A model generated the notes under the pieces. The model ran no database searches. It saw only the letters and a list, made by a program, of their open reading frames with translations, and had not been told where the DNA came from. Of a DNA stretch of 64,000 bases, positions 1 to 8,518 are shown one piece after another; the first letter of the stretch is position 1; every line of letters starts with the position of its first letter. The DNA lies in assembly GCF_003688895.1 (NCBI RefSeq), contig NZ_REFV01000002.1, positions 62,001 to 126,000 of the forward strand. Direction: 5' to 3'. The position numbers were made by a program, and so were the translations under genes. This stretch comes from Dokdonia sinensis (GTDB lineage: Bacteria; Bacteroidota; Bacteroidia; Flavobacteriales; Flavobacteriaceae).

Positions 1-449
1 AAGTTGTGGGACACAATATGTGAAAAGGTGTACAAGCGTTCGTTATGTTTTTCTATTAGGTCTAAAGAGGCCTGTAATTGCAACTTGATTTTTTCCTCTT
101 CGTCAATACTTTGAAAAACACCTCTGATCCCTATAATCTCTCCTTCTTCATTTTCCATAGGTTTTCCGTGTGCTCTGGCCCAAAAGACGGACCCATCATA
201 CGTAACCATTTTAATCTTTGTATCAAACGGTATTCCTTGAGCACAACCAAAGAAAAGTGCGGTTGCTTTATCTGTATGCTCCTCAGCATAGAATTTATAC
301 CCATTTTTTAAAGTGGGAATGAAATCTTCGGGGACTTTAAGTATACGTTTTGCCTGGTCATCAAAAAAACTCCTTTTATTCAGGAAATCGACCATCCACC
401 CTCCGGCCTCCGTAAGATTAGAGATTTCTTCATAATAGAAGTTGTCCAT
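1..449 (-). CDS. PAS-domain sensor histidine kinase, N-terminal part (cut by window edge)
   Basis: Reading the minus strand from the ATG at 449 gives an open frame to the window edge. It contains a PAS fold (GGWMVDF, then YDGSVFWARAHGKP and GEIIGIRGVFQSI) followed by a helix ending in FSHIVSHN. That ending is the phospho-acceptor histidine motif of a Bacteroidetes HisKA subtype, so this is a cytoplasmic PAS sensor kinase whose ATPase half lies outside the window. No membrane segment is visible in the part present. The frame stays open upstream to 536 (stop at 537-539), with TTG codons at 530 and 515, so the true start could be slightly earlier. It runs in the same direction as the folate-ligase gene but about 125 bases separate them. 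Confidence 0.8.
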   Translation of the reverse strand, partial: MDNFYYEEISNLTEAGGWMVDFLNKRSFFDDQAKRILKVPEDFIPTLKNGYKFYAEEHTDKATALFFGCAQGIPFDTKIKMVTYDGSVFWARAHGKPMENEEGEIIGIRGVFQSIDEEEKIKLQLQASLDLIEKHNERLYTFSHIVSHN

Positions 450-575
450 TGCAAATAGCTCCCGACTCTCCAATTTTTTTTGATCCTTTGATATAGAAGG
501 TTTGCGTCTTATCAATGTATTTACTTTCAATGGAACTTAATTGAGGCAGTCAAGGTATAAAAAAATAAGAAACAA

Positions 576-1142
576 TTAACAGAATTTAAAGGAATTTGAT
601 GGGCTTACACAGTATTTCATCGAGACATCTAAGCTGTTTGTCGTTATTTCTTTTTCTTCTGGCTCAAAATAGGATAGGCCTATTGTAAGTAGTTCCTTGT
701 TAGATTCGGCAAGGAGCTTGTCGTAAAAACCTTTGCCGTAGCCTACTCTGTTTCCCTTACTGTCATAAGCAAGAAGTGGTAGGAAAACAACTTGCGCTTT
801 CGCGAAAGCGATTTCAATCCCATCTACAGGTTCTGGAATTCCGTATTCGTTTACTTGAAGCTTGGTGTTATCCAGCAATAGGAAGTGTTGCATTGTGCCC
901 TTTTCAAAATCAGACTTCGAGATGAGAACGTTCTTGTCTTTTCCCGAAAGGATGTTAAGAATGTAGGTCGTGTCTACCTCTAGCAGGCGTTCTATAGGTA
1001 AGAAAATATGGTAATAGTCGTATTCCCAAATATCAAGACCAAGCAATTGATTTGCAATAGCAAGACTGCGGTTATCGCGTTCCTCTGCAGAGAGGGAAGC
1101 GCGCAAGGCCTTATATTTCTTCCTCAGACTCGCCTTGTTCAC
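576..1142 (-). CDS. 5-formyltetrahydrofolate cyclo-ligase
   Basis: 188-residue protein matching the 5-formyl-THF cyclo-ligase (MTHFS/YgfA) family, which uses ATP to convert 5-formyl-THF to 5,10-methenyl-THF and recycles this inhibitory folate. The basic N-terminus (NKASLRKKYKALR) and the family signature GYGKGFYD at residues 134-141 are present. The start overlaps the end of the upstream deacylase gene by 32 bases, so translation is probably coupled. Residues 112-116 (AFAKA) are encoded by a copy of the interspersed palindrome GCTTTCGCGAAAGC, placed just before the LPLLAYD strand. Length is normal for the family. Confidence 0.93.
   Translation of the reverse strand: MNKASLRKKYKALRASLSAEERDNRSLAIANQLLGLDIWEYDYYHIFLPIERLLEVDTTYILNILSGKDKNVLISKSDFEKGTMQHFLLLDNTKLQVNEYGIPEPVDGIEIAFAKAQVVFLPLLAYDSKGNRVGYGKGFYDKLLAESNKELLTIGLSYFEPEEKEITTNSLDVSMKYCVSPSNSFKFC
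795..810. repeat. Iterated palindrome CGCTTTCGCGAAAGCG (inside folate cyclo-ligase gene)
   Basis: Perfect 16-bp palindrome, in frame, encoding AFAKA. One of 18 exact copies of the 14-bp core in the window. Confidence 0.97.
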
Positions 1143-2118
1143 TTGTTGATTTTTCTACAGAGACATTAAAAATGGCGTCGCCTTGATACACTAGTGATGC
1201 CTCATTAACATTAATCACATAACCTTCGGATTTTGCCTTTACTACGTGTCTAAATTTCCCATAAGGATCTGTAATCGTTGCGATGTGTTGTCCTATCTCT
1301 AGATGTTGCCCGCAATGCACTTTAGTATGCAGGAGACCGCTATAGTTTGCGCGTATCCATTGGGTGCTTTCTATATATTTAGACGGCCTATCTGCTTCTG
1401 GAACTTCAATGGCAGGGTCTAGCATTCCTAAATGTGCAAAAACCCGCATTGCTCCTTGTACGCCTGCTTTTGCAATTTCTTTGTCACTTACTTTAGATTT
1501 CCCGCCTTCAAACAGTAATACTGGAATCTTAAGCCTAGAACAGGTAGCACGATAGGATTTAGGGATAATCTTAGACGTGAGGGTGAATGGAGCATTAAAA
1601 ACCCGAGCATACTCTGCGGATACTACATCAAGGGGATCTATACGGACCTGCGCCACATTAAAACGAGCAGCACCTCCCGTATGAAAATCCAGACACAGAT
1701 CTGCAACGGGTAAAATTTTCTTTACAAATTGATATGCAAATCTACTGGCTAGAGAGCCTCTTGGATTTCCCGGAAAGACTCTGTTGAGGTCTCTGCCATC
1801 TGGAAAAGCTCGTTTCATATCCAGAAAGCCAAAAATGTTAACCACCGGTATACAAATGATGGTTCCTTTTTTGGGTTTATTAATTTTTCTGGCAATAATC
1901 TGGCGCACGATTTCTACACCATTGATTTCATCACCGTGTATTCCAGATGTAATTAAAATGACTGGCCCAGGCTTTTTTGCACGTTCAATAATGATAGGAA
2001 TCTCAACCGAGGATGTCGTGTAGAGCTTTGCAAGATTAAAATTAATCGTCGCTCTCTTTCCTGGCAACACCTTTTCTCCAAGAAGGGTCAGAACGTTATT
2101 TTCGTCTATGAATTTCAA
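1111..2118 (-). CDS. Succinylglutamate desuccinylase/aspartoacylase-family metallo-deacylase
   Basis: 335-residue zinc carboxypeptidase-like protein of the AstE/AspA family. The zinc site is visible as HGDE at residues 61-64 and the distal His in DFHTGG (His146); GRDLNRVFPG (about 108-117) is the substrate-binding arginine segment. The C-terminal 80 residues form a beta-rich biotinyl-like tail (GYVINVNEASLVYQGDAIFNVS). It lies 11 bases downstream of rimK and after the retropepsin-like rimB gene, so it probably removes or trims acyl or amino-acid adducts linked to the RimK reaction. The exact substrate cannot be read from the sequence. Confidence 0.88.
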   Translation of the reverse strand: MKFIDENNVLTLLGEKVLPGKRATINFNLAKLYTTSSVEIPIIIERAKKPGPVILITSGIHGDEINGVEIVRQIIARKINKPKKGTIICIPVVNIFGFLDMKRAFPDGRDLNRVFPGNPRGSLASRFAYQFVKKILPVADLCLDFHTGGAARFNVAQVRIDPLDVVSAEYARVFNAPFTLTSKIIPKSYRATCSRLKIPVLLFEGGKSKVSDKEIAKAGVQGAMRVFAHLGMLDPAIEVPEADRPSKYIESTQWIRANYSGLLHTKVHCGQHLEIGQHIATITDPYGKFRHVVKAKSEGYVINVNEASLVYQGDAIFNVSVEKSTSEQGESEEEI

Positions 2119-2129
2119 GGGCTATTGTA

Positions 2130-3002
2130 TTAAATATGACGCTCTATGTAGCGTATAATTGTTTTAGCGATATCTTTTCCTGTTGCTTTCTCAATGCCTT
2201 CTAACCCAGGAGAAGAGTTGACTTCCAGAATAAGTGGTCCGCGCTCACTTTGTAGCATATCTACCCCTGCAACACCTAATCCCATAGCTTTTGCCGCTTT
2301 GATGGCCGCATTTTCTTCCTCATCAGAAAGCTGAATAATCTCTGCACTACCACCACGATGCAAGTTAGAGCGAAACTCCCCCTCTTTACCCTGACGTTTC
2401 ATAGCGCCTACGATCTGCCCATCTACAACAAAGGCACGAATGTCTGCTCCTTTTGCTTCCTTTATATATTCTTGAATAATGACACGTGCTTCAAGACCAT
2501 TAAAAGCTTCGATGACAGACTCTGCTGCATTTTTGGTTTCGGCGAGGACAACCCCTAACCCTTGTGTTCCTTCTAGCAATTTTATAATGAGCGGAGCTCC
2601 TCCTACGTGATCTATTACTTCGGATACGTCACGAGAGTAATTTGTAAAAATCGTTTTAGGAAGCCCCAACCTTGATTTTGATAAAATCTGGAGGCTACGC
2701 AACTTGTCACGACTTACCACAAGTGCTTGCGATGTCGTTGTCGTAAAGGTATTCATCATTTCAAACTGTCGCACCACTGCCGTTCCATAAAACGTTATAG
2801 AAGCCCCAATACGAGGGATGATGGCGTCTGTTGTTTCAAGATGACGCCCTTTATAATATACAACCGGATTTTTTTTCTCAATAATGAGGTCGCATTTCAG
2901 TGGGTCTATGACCTCTACGCTGTGGCCTCTTTTGAGTCCAGCCTCGACCAGCCTTTTCGTAGAATATAAATGACCATTACGAGATAGGATTTTTAAGTTC
3001 AT
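2130..3002 (-). CDS. rimK: RimK-family alpha-L-glutamate ligase (ATP-grasp)
   Basis: 290-residue ATP-grasp ligase. The N-terminal Rossmann-like segment ([18 protein letters not shown]) and the ATP-grasp motifs ([51 protein letters not shown]) match RimK. In E. coli RimK adds glutamates to the C-terminus of ribosomal protein S6 and can make poly-alpha-glutamate. The gene overlaps the end of the retropepsin-like gene by 26 bases and is followed by a deacylase gene, so the three are almost certainly co-transcribed. Length is standard. The substrate in this organism is inferred, not shown. Confidence 0.93.
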   Translation of the reverse strand: MNLKILSRNGHLYSTKRLVEAGLKRGHSVEVIDPLKCDLIIEKKNPVVYYKGRHLETTDAIIPRIGASITFYGTAVVRQFEMMNTFTTTTSQALVVSRDKLRSLQILSKSRLGLPKTIFTNYSRDVSEVIDHVGGAPLIIKLLEGTQGLGVVLAETKNAAESVIEAFNGLEARVIIQEYIKEAKGADIRAFVVDGQIVGAMKRQGKEGEFRSNLHRGGSAEIIQLSDEEENAAIKAAKAMGLGVAGVDMLQSERGPLILEVNSSPGLEGIEKATGKDIAKTIIRYIERHI

Positions 3003-3420
3003 TGTTTTTTAGGTTGTAAGACACGTCTATAAGTTCTGTGTCTACGATGAATTTTTTAGTTAAAAGTTTACGGCCCAAAAGTACGGGAAAGCGCATATCT
3101 TCCCGCGAGCTTAGGGTTAAAGAAATACTATATTGTTTATTAAAGAGTATAATCTTGGTTTGTACCTCATAACGGTATTGGATCTCCCCGTTACTGCTCT
3201 TTACAGCGGCAATATCATAAAACTCAAACTTGAGCTCTCTCCCATCATACAGCGGGTGCGATGGATCTAGAAAAGTACAGATAAGCATGTCATTTTCCTC
3301 TCTTATGTTTGTACAATGAATGGAGGACGTGTAGGCTCCGGTATCCACTTTTACATCGATATCCTTAAAGCCCAACTCTGGAAAATCTGCCTTGTCTATT
3401 CTACCAATTGTCTTTTTCAT
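2977..3420 (-). CDS. rimB: Retropepsin-like peptidase, RimB type ('ATP-dependent zinc protease' family)
   Basis: 147 residues, with the aspartic-protease motif VDTGAYTSS at residues 25-33 (Asp26-Thr-Gly) and the second strand [14 protein letters not shown]. This is the small retropepsin-like family often labelled ATP-dependent zinc protease. RimB of Pseudomonas, also next to rimK, belongs to it and acts on RimK-modified S6. The single Asp-Thr-Gly motif implies a homodimeric active site. It is the first gene of a four-gene minus-strand operon and is divergent from uvrC. The symbol is assigned by family and context. Confidence 0.8.
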   Translation of the reverse strand: MKKTIGRIDKADFPELGFKDIDVKVDTGAYTSSIHCTNIREENDMLICTFLDPSHPLYDGRELKFEFYDIAAVKSSNGEIQYRYEVQTKIILFNKQYSISLTLSSREDMRFPVLLGRKLLTKKFIVDTELIDVSYNLKNNELKNPIS

Positions 3421-3479
3421 ATTAGGACGAGCAAGATACGCATATTACTATCTCATAAAGATATTTTAAGAGGAATTTA

Positions 3480-3499
3480 TACGCTTTCGCGAAAGCGTA
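3480..3499. repeat. 20-bp perfect palindrome upstream of uvrC promoter
   Basis: TACGCTTTCGCGAAAGCGTA, in the 105-bp divergent gap between rimB and uvrC. It ends 15 bases before the predicted -7 box of uvrC. The same 20-mer lies just upstream of the mfd -7 box (34883-34902) and at 46404-46423. Confidence 0.97.
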
Positions 3500-3514
3500 C
3501 TACCCCACAAATAC

Positions 3515-3522
3515 TATCTTTG
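3515..3522 (+). promoter_or_regulatory. Predicted -7 box of uvrC
   Basis: TATCTTTG matches the Bacteroidetes -7 consensus TAnnTTTG. It lies only three bases before the uvrC ATG at 3526, implying a leaderless or nearly leaderless message. No clear -33 TTG was found, because that region is occupied by the palindrome. Confidence 0.55.
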
Positions 3523-3525
3523 AGT

Positions 3526-5319
3526 ATGGCTAGTGCATCTGTAGAACTTCATCTTAAAACGCTTCCCACAAGCCCTGGAATTTATCAATATTATGATAAA
3601 GAAGGGCGACTGTTATATGTGGGCAAGGCTAAGAACCTTAAAAAACGTGTTCTTTCTTATTTTAGTAAGTCCCACGATAATGGCCGCATCCGAACGATGG
3701 TCAAAAAAATAGCCGAAATAAAACACATCGTCGTTGAGACCGAAACGGATGCATTACTGCTGGAAAACAGTCTCATAAAAGAATACCAGCCACGCTACAA
3801 CGTAATGCTCAAGGATGATAAAACCTATCCTTGGATTTGTATAAAAAATGAACGTTTCCCGAGGGTTTTCCCTACACGCAGATTGATAAAAGACGGTAGT
3901 GAGTATTACGGTCCGTACACCAGTATGAAGACGGTAAAAACGTTACTAGACCTCATTAAAAGTCTGTACAAACTGCGCACCTGTAATTATGATTTATCTC
4001 AAGAAAAAGTGGATGCTGGTAAATATAAAGTGTGCCTGGAATATCATCTAGGCAATTGCGAGGGGCCGTGTGAGGGCAAACAATCAGAAAAAGAGTATCA
4101 TGAGCACATAGAACATATTAGGCAGATTGTAAAAGGAGATTTCAAAACGTCTTTGTATAAATTTCGCGACCAGATGCAAAAGCACGCCGAGGCTATGGAG
4201 TTTGAAGACGCACAGCGCATAAAGGAAAAGCTCGATATTTTAGAAAACTATCAATCTAAAAGTACGGTCGTAAACCCAAAAATCTCAAACGTAGATGTAT
4301 TTTCCATCATAAGTGATGAGGGTTATGGATACGTGAATTTCCTACAACTTGCCCACGGAGCGATTATACGTTCACACACACTTGAACTCAAGAAAAAACT
4401 GGACGAGACCGATAAGGAATTATTGGAGTTGGGCATTATTGAGATTAGACAGCGTTTTTCTTCTCAGTCCAAGGAAATCTATGTTCCATTTGATATCGAA
4501 ATAGGAACCGAGGTAAAGGTGACGGTTCCTAAACTAGGAGACAAAAAGCGTATTCTCGAACTCTCAGAGCGCAATGCGAAGTACTATCGTATGGAGCGCT
4601 TTAAAAAGACAAAAATTGTTGATCCAGACCGTCATACAAATAGAATTATGGCGCAAATGAAGGTAGACTTACGACTTTCAGAAGAGCCCCGACACATAGA
4701 GTGTTTTGACAACTCAAATATTCAAGGAACAAATCCCGTGGCCGCCTGTGTGGTTTTTAAGGACGGGAAAGCCAGCAAGAAAGACTACCGGAAATTCAAT
4801 ATTAAAACTGTTGAAGGTCCGGATGATTTTGCCAGTATGGAGGAAGTCGTTTTTAGAAGGTATAGAAGGTTGCTTAACGAAGACGAACCCTTACCACAGC
4901 TCATCATAGTAGATGGGGGAAAAGGACAGCTATCTAGTGGGGTAAAAGCACTGGAAGATTTAGGATTGAGAGGCAAGATTGCCATTGTGGGCATTGCAAA
5001 GCGTCTGGAGGAAATTTATTATCCAGGAGATAGTATTCCCTTGTATCTGGACAAAAAGAGTGAAACACTCAAAATAATCCAGCAATTACGGAATGAAGCA
5101 CACCGTTTTGGTATTACCTTCCACCGGAATAAGCGATCTGCAGCGGCCTTAGGAACTGAACTAGAAACCATTCCCGGAATAGGTGAAAAAACGGTTATCG
5201 ACTTGCTCAAGCATTACCGCTCAGTTTCTAAAGTAAAAGAAGCCAGCAAAAAAAGTTTAACAGAAGTTGTGGGCAATGCAAAAGCAACCATTTTGTATAA
5301 TCACTATCATAAGAAGTAA
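3526..5319 (+). CDS. uvrC: UvrABC system protein C (excinuclease subunit)
   Basis: 597-residue UvrC, the nuclease that makes both incisions in nucleotide excision repair. An N-terminal GIY-YIG domain (PGIYQYYDKEGRLLYVGKAKNLKKRV) is followed by a cysteine-containing linker, a UVR motif (FEDAQRIKEKLDILENY), a C-terminal RNase H-like domain (IECFDNSNIQGTNPVA; LIIVDGGKGQ) and a helix-hairpin-helix end (ETIPGIGEKTVIDLLKHY). The frame is open further upstream, but the ATG at 3526 is where family similarity begins and is preceded by a -7 box. The next gene starts immediately after the stop codon. Confidence 0.97.
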   Translation: MASASVELHLKTLPTSPGIYQYYDKEGRLLYVGKAKNLKKRVLSYFSKSHDNGRIRTMVKKIAEIKHIVVETETDALLLENSLIKEYQPRYNVMLKDDKTYPWICIKNERFPRVFPTRRLIKDGSEYYGPYTSMKTVKTLLDLIKSLYKLRTCNYDLSQEKVDAGKYKVCLEYHLGNCEGPCEGKQSEKEYHEHIEHIRQIVKGDFKTSLYKFRDQMQKHAEAMEFEDAQRIKEKLDILENYQSKSTVVNPKISNVDVFSIISDEGYGYVNFLQLAHGAIIRSHTLELKKKLDETDKELLELGIIEIRQRFSSQSKEIYVPFDIEIGTEVKVTVPKLGDKKRILELSERNAKYYRMERFKKTKIVDPDRHTNRIMAQMKVDLRLSEEPRHIECFDNSNIQGTNPVAACVVFKDGKASKKDYRKFNIKTVEGPDDFASMEEVVFRRYRRLLNEDEPLPQLIIVDGGKGQLSSGVKALEDLGLRGKIAIVGIAKRLEEIYYPGDSIPLYLDKKSETLKIIQQLRNEAHRFGITFHRNKRSAAALGTELETIPGIGEKTVIDLLKHYRSVSKVKEASKKSLTEVVGNAKATILYNHYHKK

Positions 5320-7551
5320 GTGCGTCATCTCTTTTTCATACTATCCATTTTTACCTTAGGCATTCTACAGGCTCAGGAGCCTGTACAAAAAGATGTAAAA
5401 GTAGGTTTGGTTTTAAGCGGTGGCGGCGCTAAGGGGCTTGCGCATATAGGCGCACTTAAAGTGATAGAGGAAGCGGGAATTCGCATAGACTATATTGCGG
5501 GGACCAGTATGGGAGCTATCGTTGGGGGATTATATGCCTCTGGATATAACGCAACTGCGATAGACTCTATTTTTAAAGCGGTAGACTTTGACCGTTTAAT
5601 ACAGGATGATTTACCCCGTAGTGCAAAGACCTTTTATGAGAAAGATGATGCCGAAAGGTATGCCGTGACATTGCCCTTTGATAATTTTAAGCTGTCCTTT
5701 CCTAGAGCGCTTTCTAAGGGTCAAAACACCTATAATTTGCTGAGTCAAGTTTTGGGTCACGTAGACACAATTCAGGATTTTGAGCAATTGCCTATACCTT
5801 TTTTCTGTGTTGCGACAGATGTCGAAAATGGACAACAGGTTATTCTAGATAGTGGTTATTTACCAGAGGCACTTTCGGCCAGTGGTGCTTTACCTTCGTT
5901 GTTTAGCCCAGTATTACTAAATGATCGTGTCCTTATAGACGGAGGGGTGATAAATAATTATCCGGTAGATGAGCTTAAAACAAAAGGAATAGATTATGTG
6001 ATAGGCATAGATGTTCAGGATAGGTTAAGAGATAGAGAATCCCTACAAACAGCACCAGAGATACTCATGCAAATTAATAACTATCGTACGATCCAGGCGA
6101 TGGAGGAAAAAAAGAAACGTACCGATGTATATATACGACCAGACATCGATGATTTTTCGGTTGTTTCTTTTGACGAAGGGGCAAAGATTGTGGAGAAGGG
6201 AAGGGTAAAGGCGTTTGAGAATTATGAGGCTCTACGGGAAATAGGGATGATGCAGAGACCGCTTTCGCGAAAGCGTACTCCTCCACCTAAACCTAAGGAT
6301 AGCATTACATTAGATGCCGTAAACATTACCGGAAATGAGAACTATACCAGAGCATATATTTTGGGGAAACTTAAACTGAATCCTCCTCAAAAAGTAAGCT
6401 ACAGCGACTTTAATAGTGGCCTAAACAATCTGGCTGCTACAGAAAACTTTGAGCGCATTAATCACAGGTTAACACCTACTCCAGATGGGCAAGTATTGCA
6501 GTTAAATTTAAGAGAATCTTCGAGTACTCAGAGCATCAGGCTGGGCGTGCATTATGATGATTTGTACAGAAGTGCTGCACTAGTAAATTTTACAAAGAAG
6601 CGTTTGCTGTTTAAAAATGACATTGCAACACTCGATTTTATAATAGGGGATAATGTGCGATACAATTTTAATTATTATATAGATAAGGGTTATTACTGGA
6701 GTGTGGGTGTACGGTCCACGTATAACACTTTTGATAAAGGAGTAGATGCGCGATTTGTGGAGAATGTGAGTGCTCTGGATTTTGGCGGTGTAAATCGTGT
6801 AAATTTGGAATACCAAGATGTCACAAATCAACTGTTTTTGCAGACACTTTTTCTAAAAGAATTTTCTCTAGACTTAGGCGCTCAACATAAATTTCTGGAT
6901 GTCGAGACAGAAACTATTGTAAATGATGCAACCCCTGACGAGAGTTTTATTTTTGAAAAAAGTCATCTTGGGGGAGTTTATGCTCAGCTGCGCTATGACT
7001 CGCTGGATGACCTTTATTTTCCTTCTTCTGGAGTATATTTTGATGGAGATTTTGACCTTTATCTCTTTTCGTCAGACTTTAATAACAATTTTACAGAGTT
7101 TTCTATTGCTAAAGCACGTTTTAAGTATGCAAAGAGCGTCACTTCTAATTTTACACTCATCACAGAGCTAGCAGGAGGATTTAAAATAGGAGGAGCAGAG
7201 ACACGATCGCTAGACTTCTTTTTGGGAGGTTATGGAAATCAGCGCATAAATAATCTGGTTCCGTTTCTGGGGTACGATTTTATAAGTTTCGGGGGTGACG
7301 GTTTTGTAAAAGCTGGCCTCACGGCAGATTTTGAAATTTTTAATAAGAACCATATCAATCTTTCTGCAAATTTTGCAAATGCAGGCGATGATCTTTTCTC
7401 ATCTGAAGATTGGTTGCCACCTCCGGCGTTTACGGGCTATGCAATAGGCTATGGTCTGGAGTCGTTTTTAGGACCGCTAGAAGTAAAATATAGCTATAGT
7501 CCTGAGATTAAGTCTGGAGAATGGTTTGTGAGTCTCGGGTATAGATTTTAG
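5320..7551 (+). CDS. Patatin-like phospholipase with POTRA and outer-membrane barrel
   Basis: 743 residues beginning with GTG directly after the uvrC stop. A signal peptide (FILSIFTLGILQAQ) precedes a patatin domain with the oxyanion loop GGGAKG (34-39), nucleophile Ser63 in GTSMG and catalytic Asp207 in DGGVINNYPV. A POTRA-like segment follows (about 325-400, ITLDAVNITGNENYTRAYILGKL), then a BamA/surface-antigen barrel ending in GYRF. This matches type Vd (PlpD-like) or outer-membrane patatins that display or anchor a lipolytic domain. A palindrome copy encodes LSRK in the linker between the patatin and POTRA parts. Confidence 0.9.
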   Translation: MRHLFFILSIFTLGILQAQEPVQKDVKVGLVLSGGGAKGLAHIGALKVIEEAGIRIDYIAGTSMGAIVGGLYASGYNATAIDSIFKAVDFDRLIQDDLPRSAKTFYEKDDAERYAVTLPFDNFKLSFPRALSKGQNTYNLLSQVLGHVDTIQDFEQLPIPFFCVATDVENGQQVILDSGYLPEALSASGALPSLFSPVLLNDRVLIDGGVINNYPVDELKTKGIDYVIGIDVQDRLRDRESLQTAPEILMQINNYRTIQAMEEKKKRTDVYIRPDIDDFSVVSFDEGAKIVEKGRVKAFENYEALREIGMMQRPLSRKRTPPPKPKDSITLDAVNITGNENYTRAYILGKLKLNPPQKVSYSDFNSGLNNLAATENFERINHRLTPTPDGQVLQLNLRESSSTQSIRLGVHYDDLYRSAALVNFTKKRLLFKNDIATLDFIIGDNVRYNFNYYIDKGYYWSVGVRSTYNTFDKGVDARFVENVSALDFGGVNRVNLEYQDVTNQLFLQTLFLKEFSLDLGAQHKFLDVETETIVNDATPDESFIFEKSHLGGVYAQLRYDSLDDLYFPSSGVYFDGDFDLYLFSSDFNNNFTEFSIAKARFKYAKSVTSNFTLITELAGGFKIGGAETRSLDFFLGGYGNQRINNLVPFLGYDFISFGGDGFVKAGLTADFEIFNKNHINLSANFANAGDDLFSSEDWLPPPAFTGYAIGYGLESFLGPLEVKYSYSPEIKSGEWFVSLGYRF
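6260..6275. repeat. Iterated palindrome in patatin linker
   Basis: CGCTTTCGCGAAAGCG read in the LSRK frame (PLSRKRTPPPKPK), exactly at the flexible linker between domains. Confidence 0.97.
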
Positions 7552-7661
7552 AATCTTTAAACAGTATTTCATATTTATCATTTAATTAACAGAATGATTA
7601 AAAATATTGCTTCGATTTGTGTGTTTTGATTATATATCAATAATTCAAAAAAACGAACATT

Positions 7662-8447
7662 ATGAAAATCATCATCAAAACACTCGCTATTGTTTGCTTA
7701 GTAATCGTAGGCTGCAAAGAAAACAACTCTCAAGAAGCTAGCACCAAAAAACCTAGTAATCCAGATAAAGCATTATATGCGGCAAACGGAAGCACACTCG
7801 AAAAGCCAGAGTCAAAGGTTTTTTACATAAATGCACCGAGTGGGTTATCGCTAAGAGAAGGAATTACATTACGCTCCACAAAAAAACTTACACTTCCATA
7901 CGGAGCTCAAGTAACCCAATTAAGCGCTCCAGCACACACTACTATGACAATAGACGGAATCACAGGGGATATGGTTGAGGTAGATTATCAAGGAGCGACG
8001 GGATTTGTCTTTAACGGATACCTTACGGCACTAGCACCGCCATTAAAAAATGAATCTCTTAAAGCATATGCGCAACGGGTTTCTACAGTAGAATATCCTA
8101 TTACAGTAGCCCAGAAGCAGAATGAAAAAGGAGCTGCCTACGGGATGACCACAACAGTTTCTGTTCCTGCCAAAAGCTGGAATGAAGCGTATACTATCGC
8201 TCAGCATCTCTTTGAATTGCCAAAAAGCTTAAAACTAGATTTAAACAAGACCGCAATTCCGTCAAAATTAGAAAACACAGACAAGCGTCGTAAGACAGTT
8301 ATAGACGAAGTTACTATCTCCCGCGGCAACGATAATAATATAGAAAGAGTTACTTACACGTATGCACTAAAGGATTACAAACGGTCTGTAAGCGTTAAGA
8401 AAAACAATGGAGGATTCACTCTTGAAGAAGTGGAATCTTCAAACTAG
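7662..8447 (+). CDS. Lipoprotein with bacterial SH3-like domain
   Basis: 261 residues with a lipoprotein signal (AIVCLVIVGC, Cys18). A segment of about residues 52-125 (VFYINAPSGLSLREGITLRSTKKLTLPYGAQV) resembles SH3b domains, which usually bind cell-wall peptides. The C-terminal half (SVPAKSWNEAYTIAQHLFELP) is not recognised. It is probably anchored in a membrane facing the periplasm. It stands alone, 110 bases after the patatin gene, and ends at a strong terminator shared with pyk. Confidence 0.75.
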   Translation: MKIIIKTLAIVCLVIVGCKENNSQEASTKKPSNPDKALYAANGSTLEKPESKVFYINAPSGLSLREGITLRSTKKLTLPYGAQVTQLSAPAHTTMTIDGITGDMVEVDYQGATGFVFNGYLTALAPPLKNESLKAYAQRVSTVEYPITVAQKQNEKGAAYGMTTTVSVPAKSWNEAYTIAQHLFELPKSLKLDLNKTAIPSKLENTDKRRKTVIDEVTISRGNDNNIERVTYTYALKDYKRSVSVKKNNGGFTLEEVESSN

Positions 8448-8467
8448 TAACTTTAATTAATAAAAAA

Positions 8468-8497
8468 GGGGTTAAACTCGACATCGAGTTTAACCCC
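8468..8497. terminator. Bidirectional intrinsic terminator
   Basis: Perfect 14-bp stem (GGGGTTAAACTCGA with its complement, 2-base loop CA) flanked by A6 on the left and T4 on the right. It sits between two convergent genes (SH3 lipoprotein and pyk) and can serve both. Confidence 0.93.
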
Positions 8498-8518
8498 TTT
8501 TAATTCTATATGAGTTGC

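Noticed and set aside
3316-3525. Upstream extension of the uvrC frame
   Set aside because: It overlaps the divergent rimB gene and runs through the palindrome; UvrC similarity begins at 3526, just after a -7 box.
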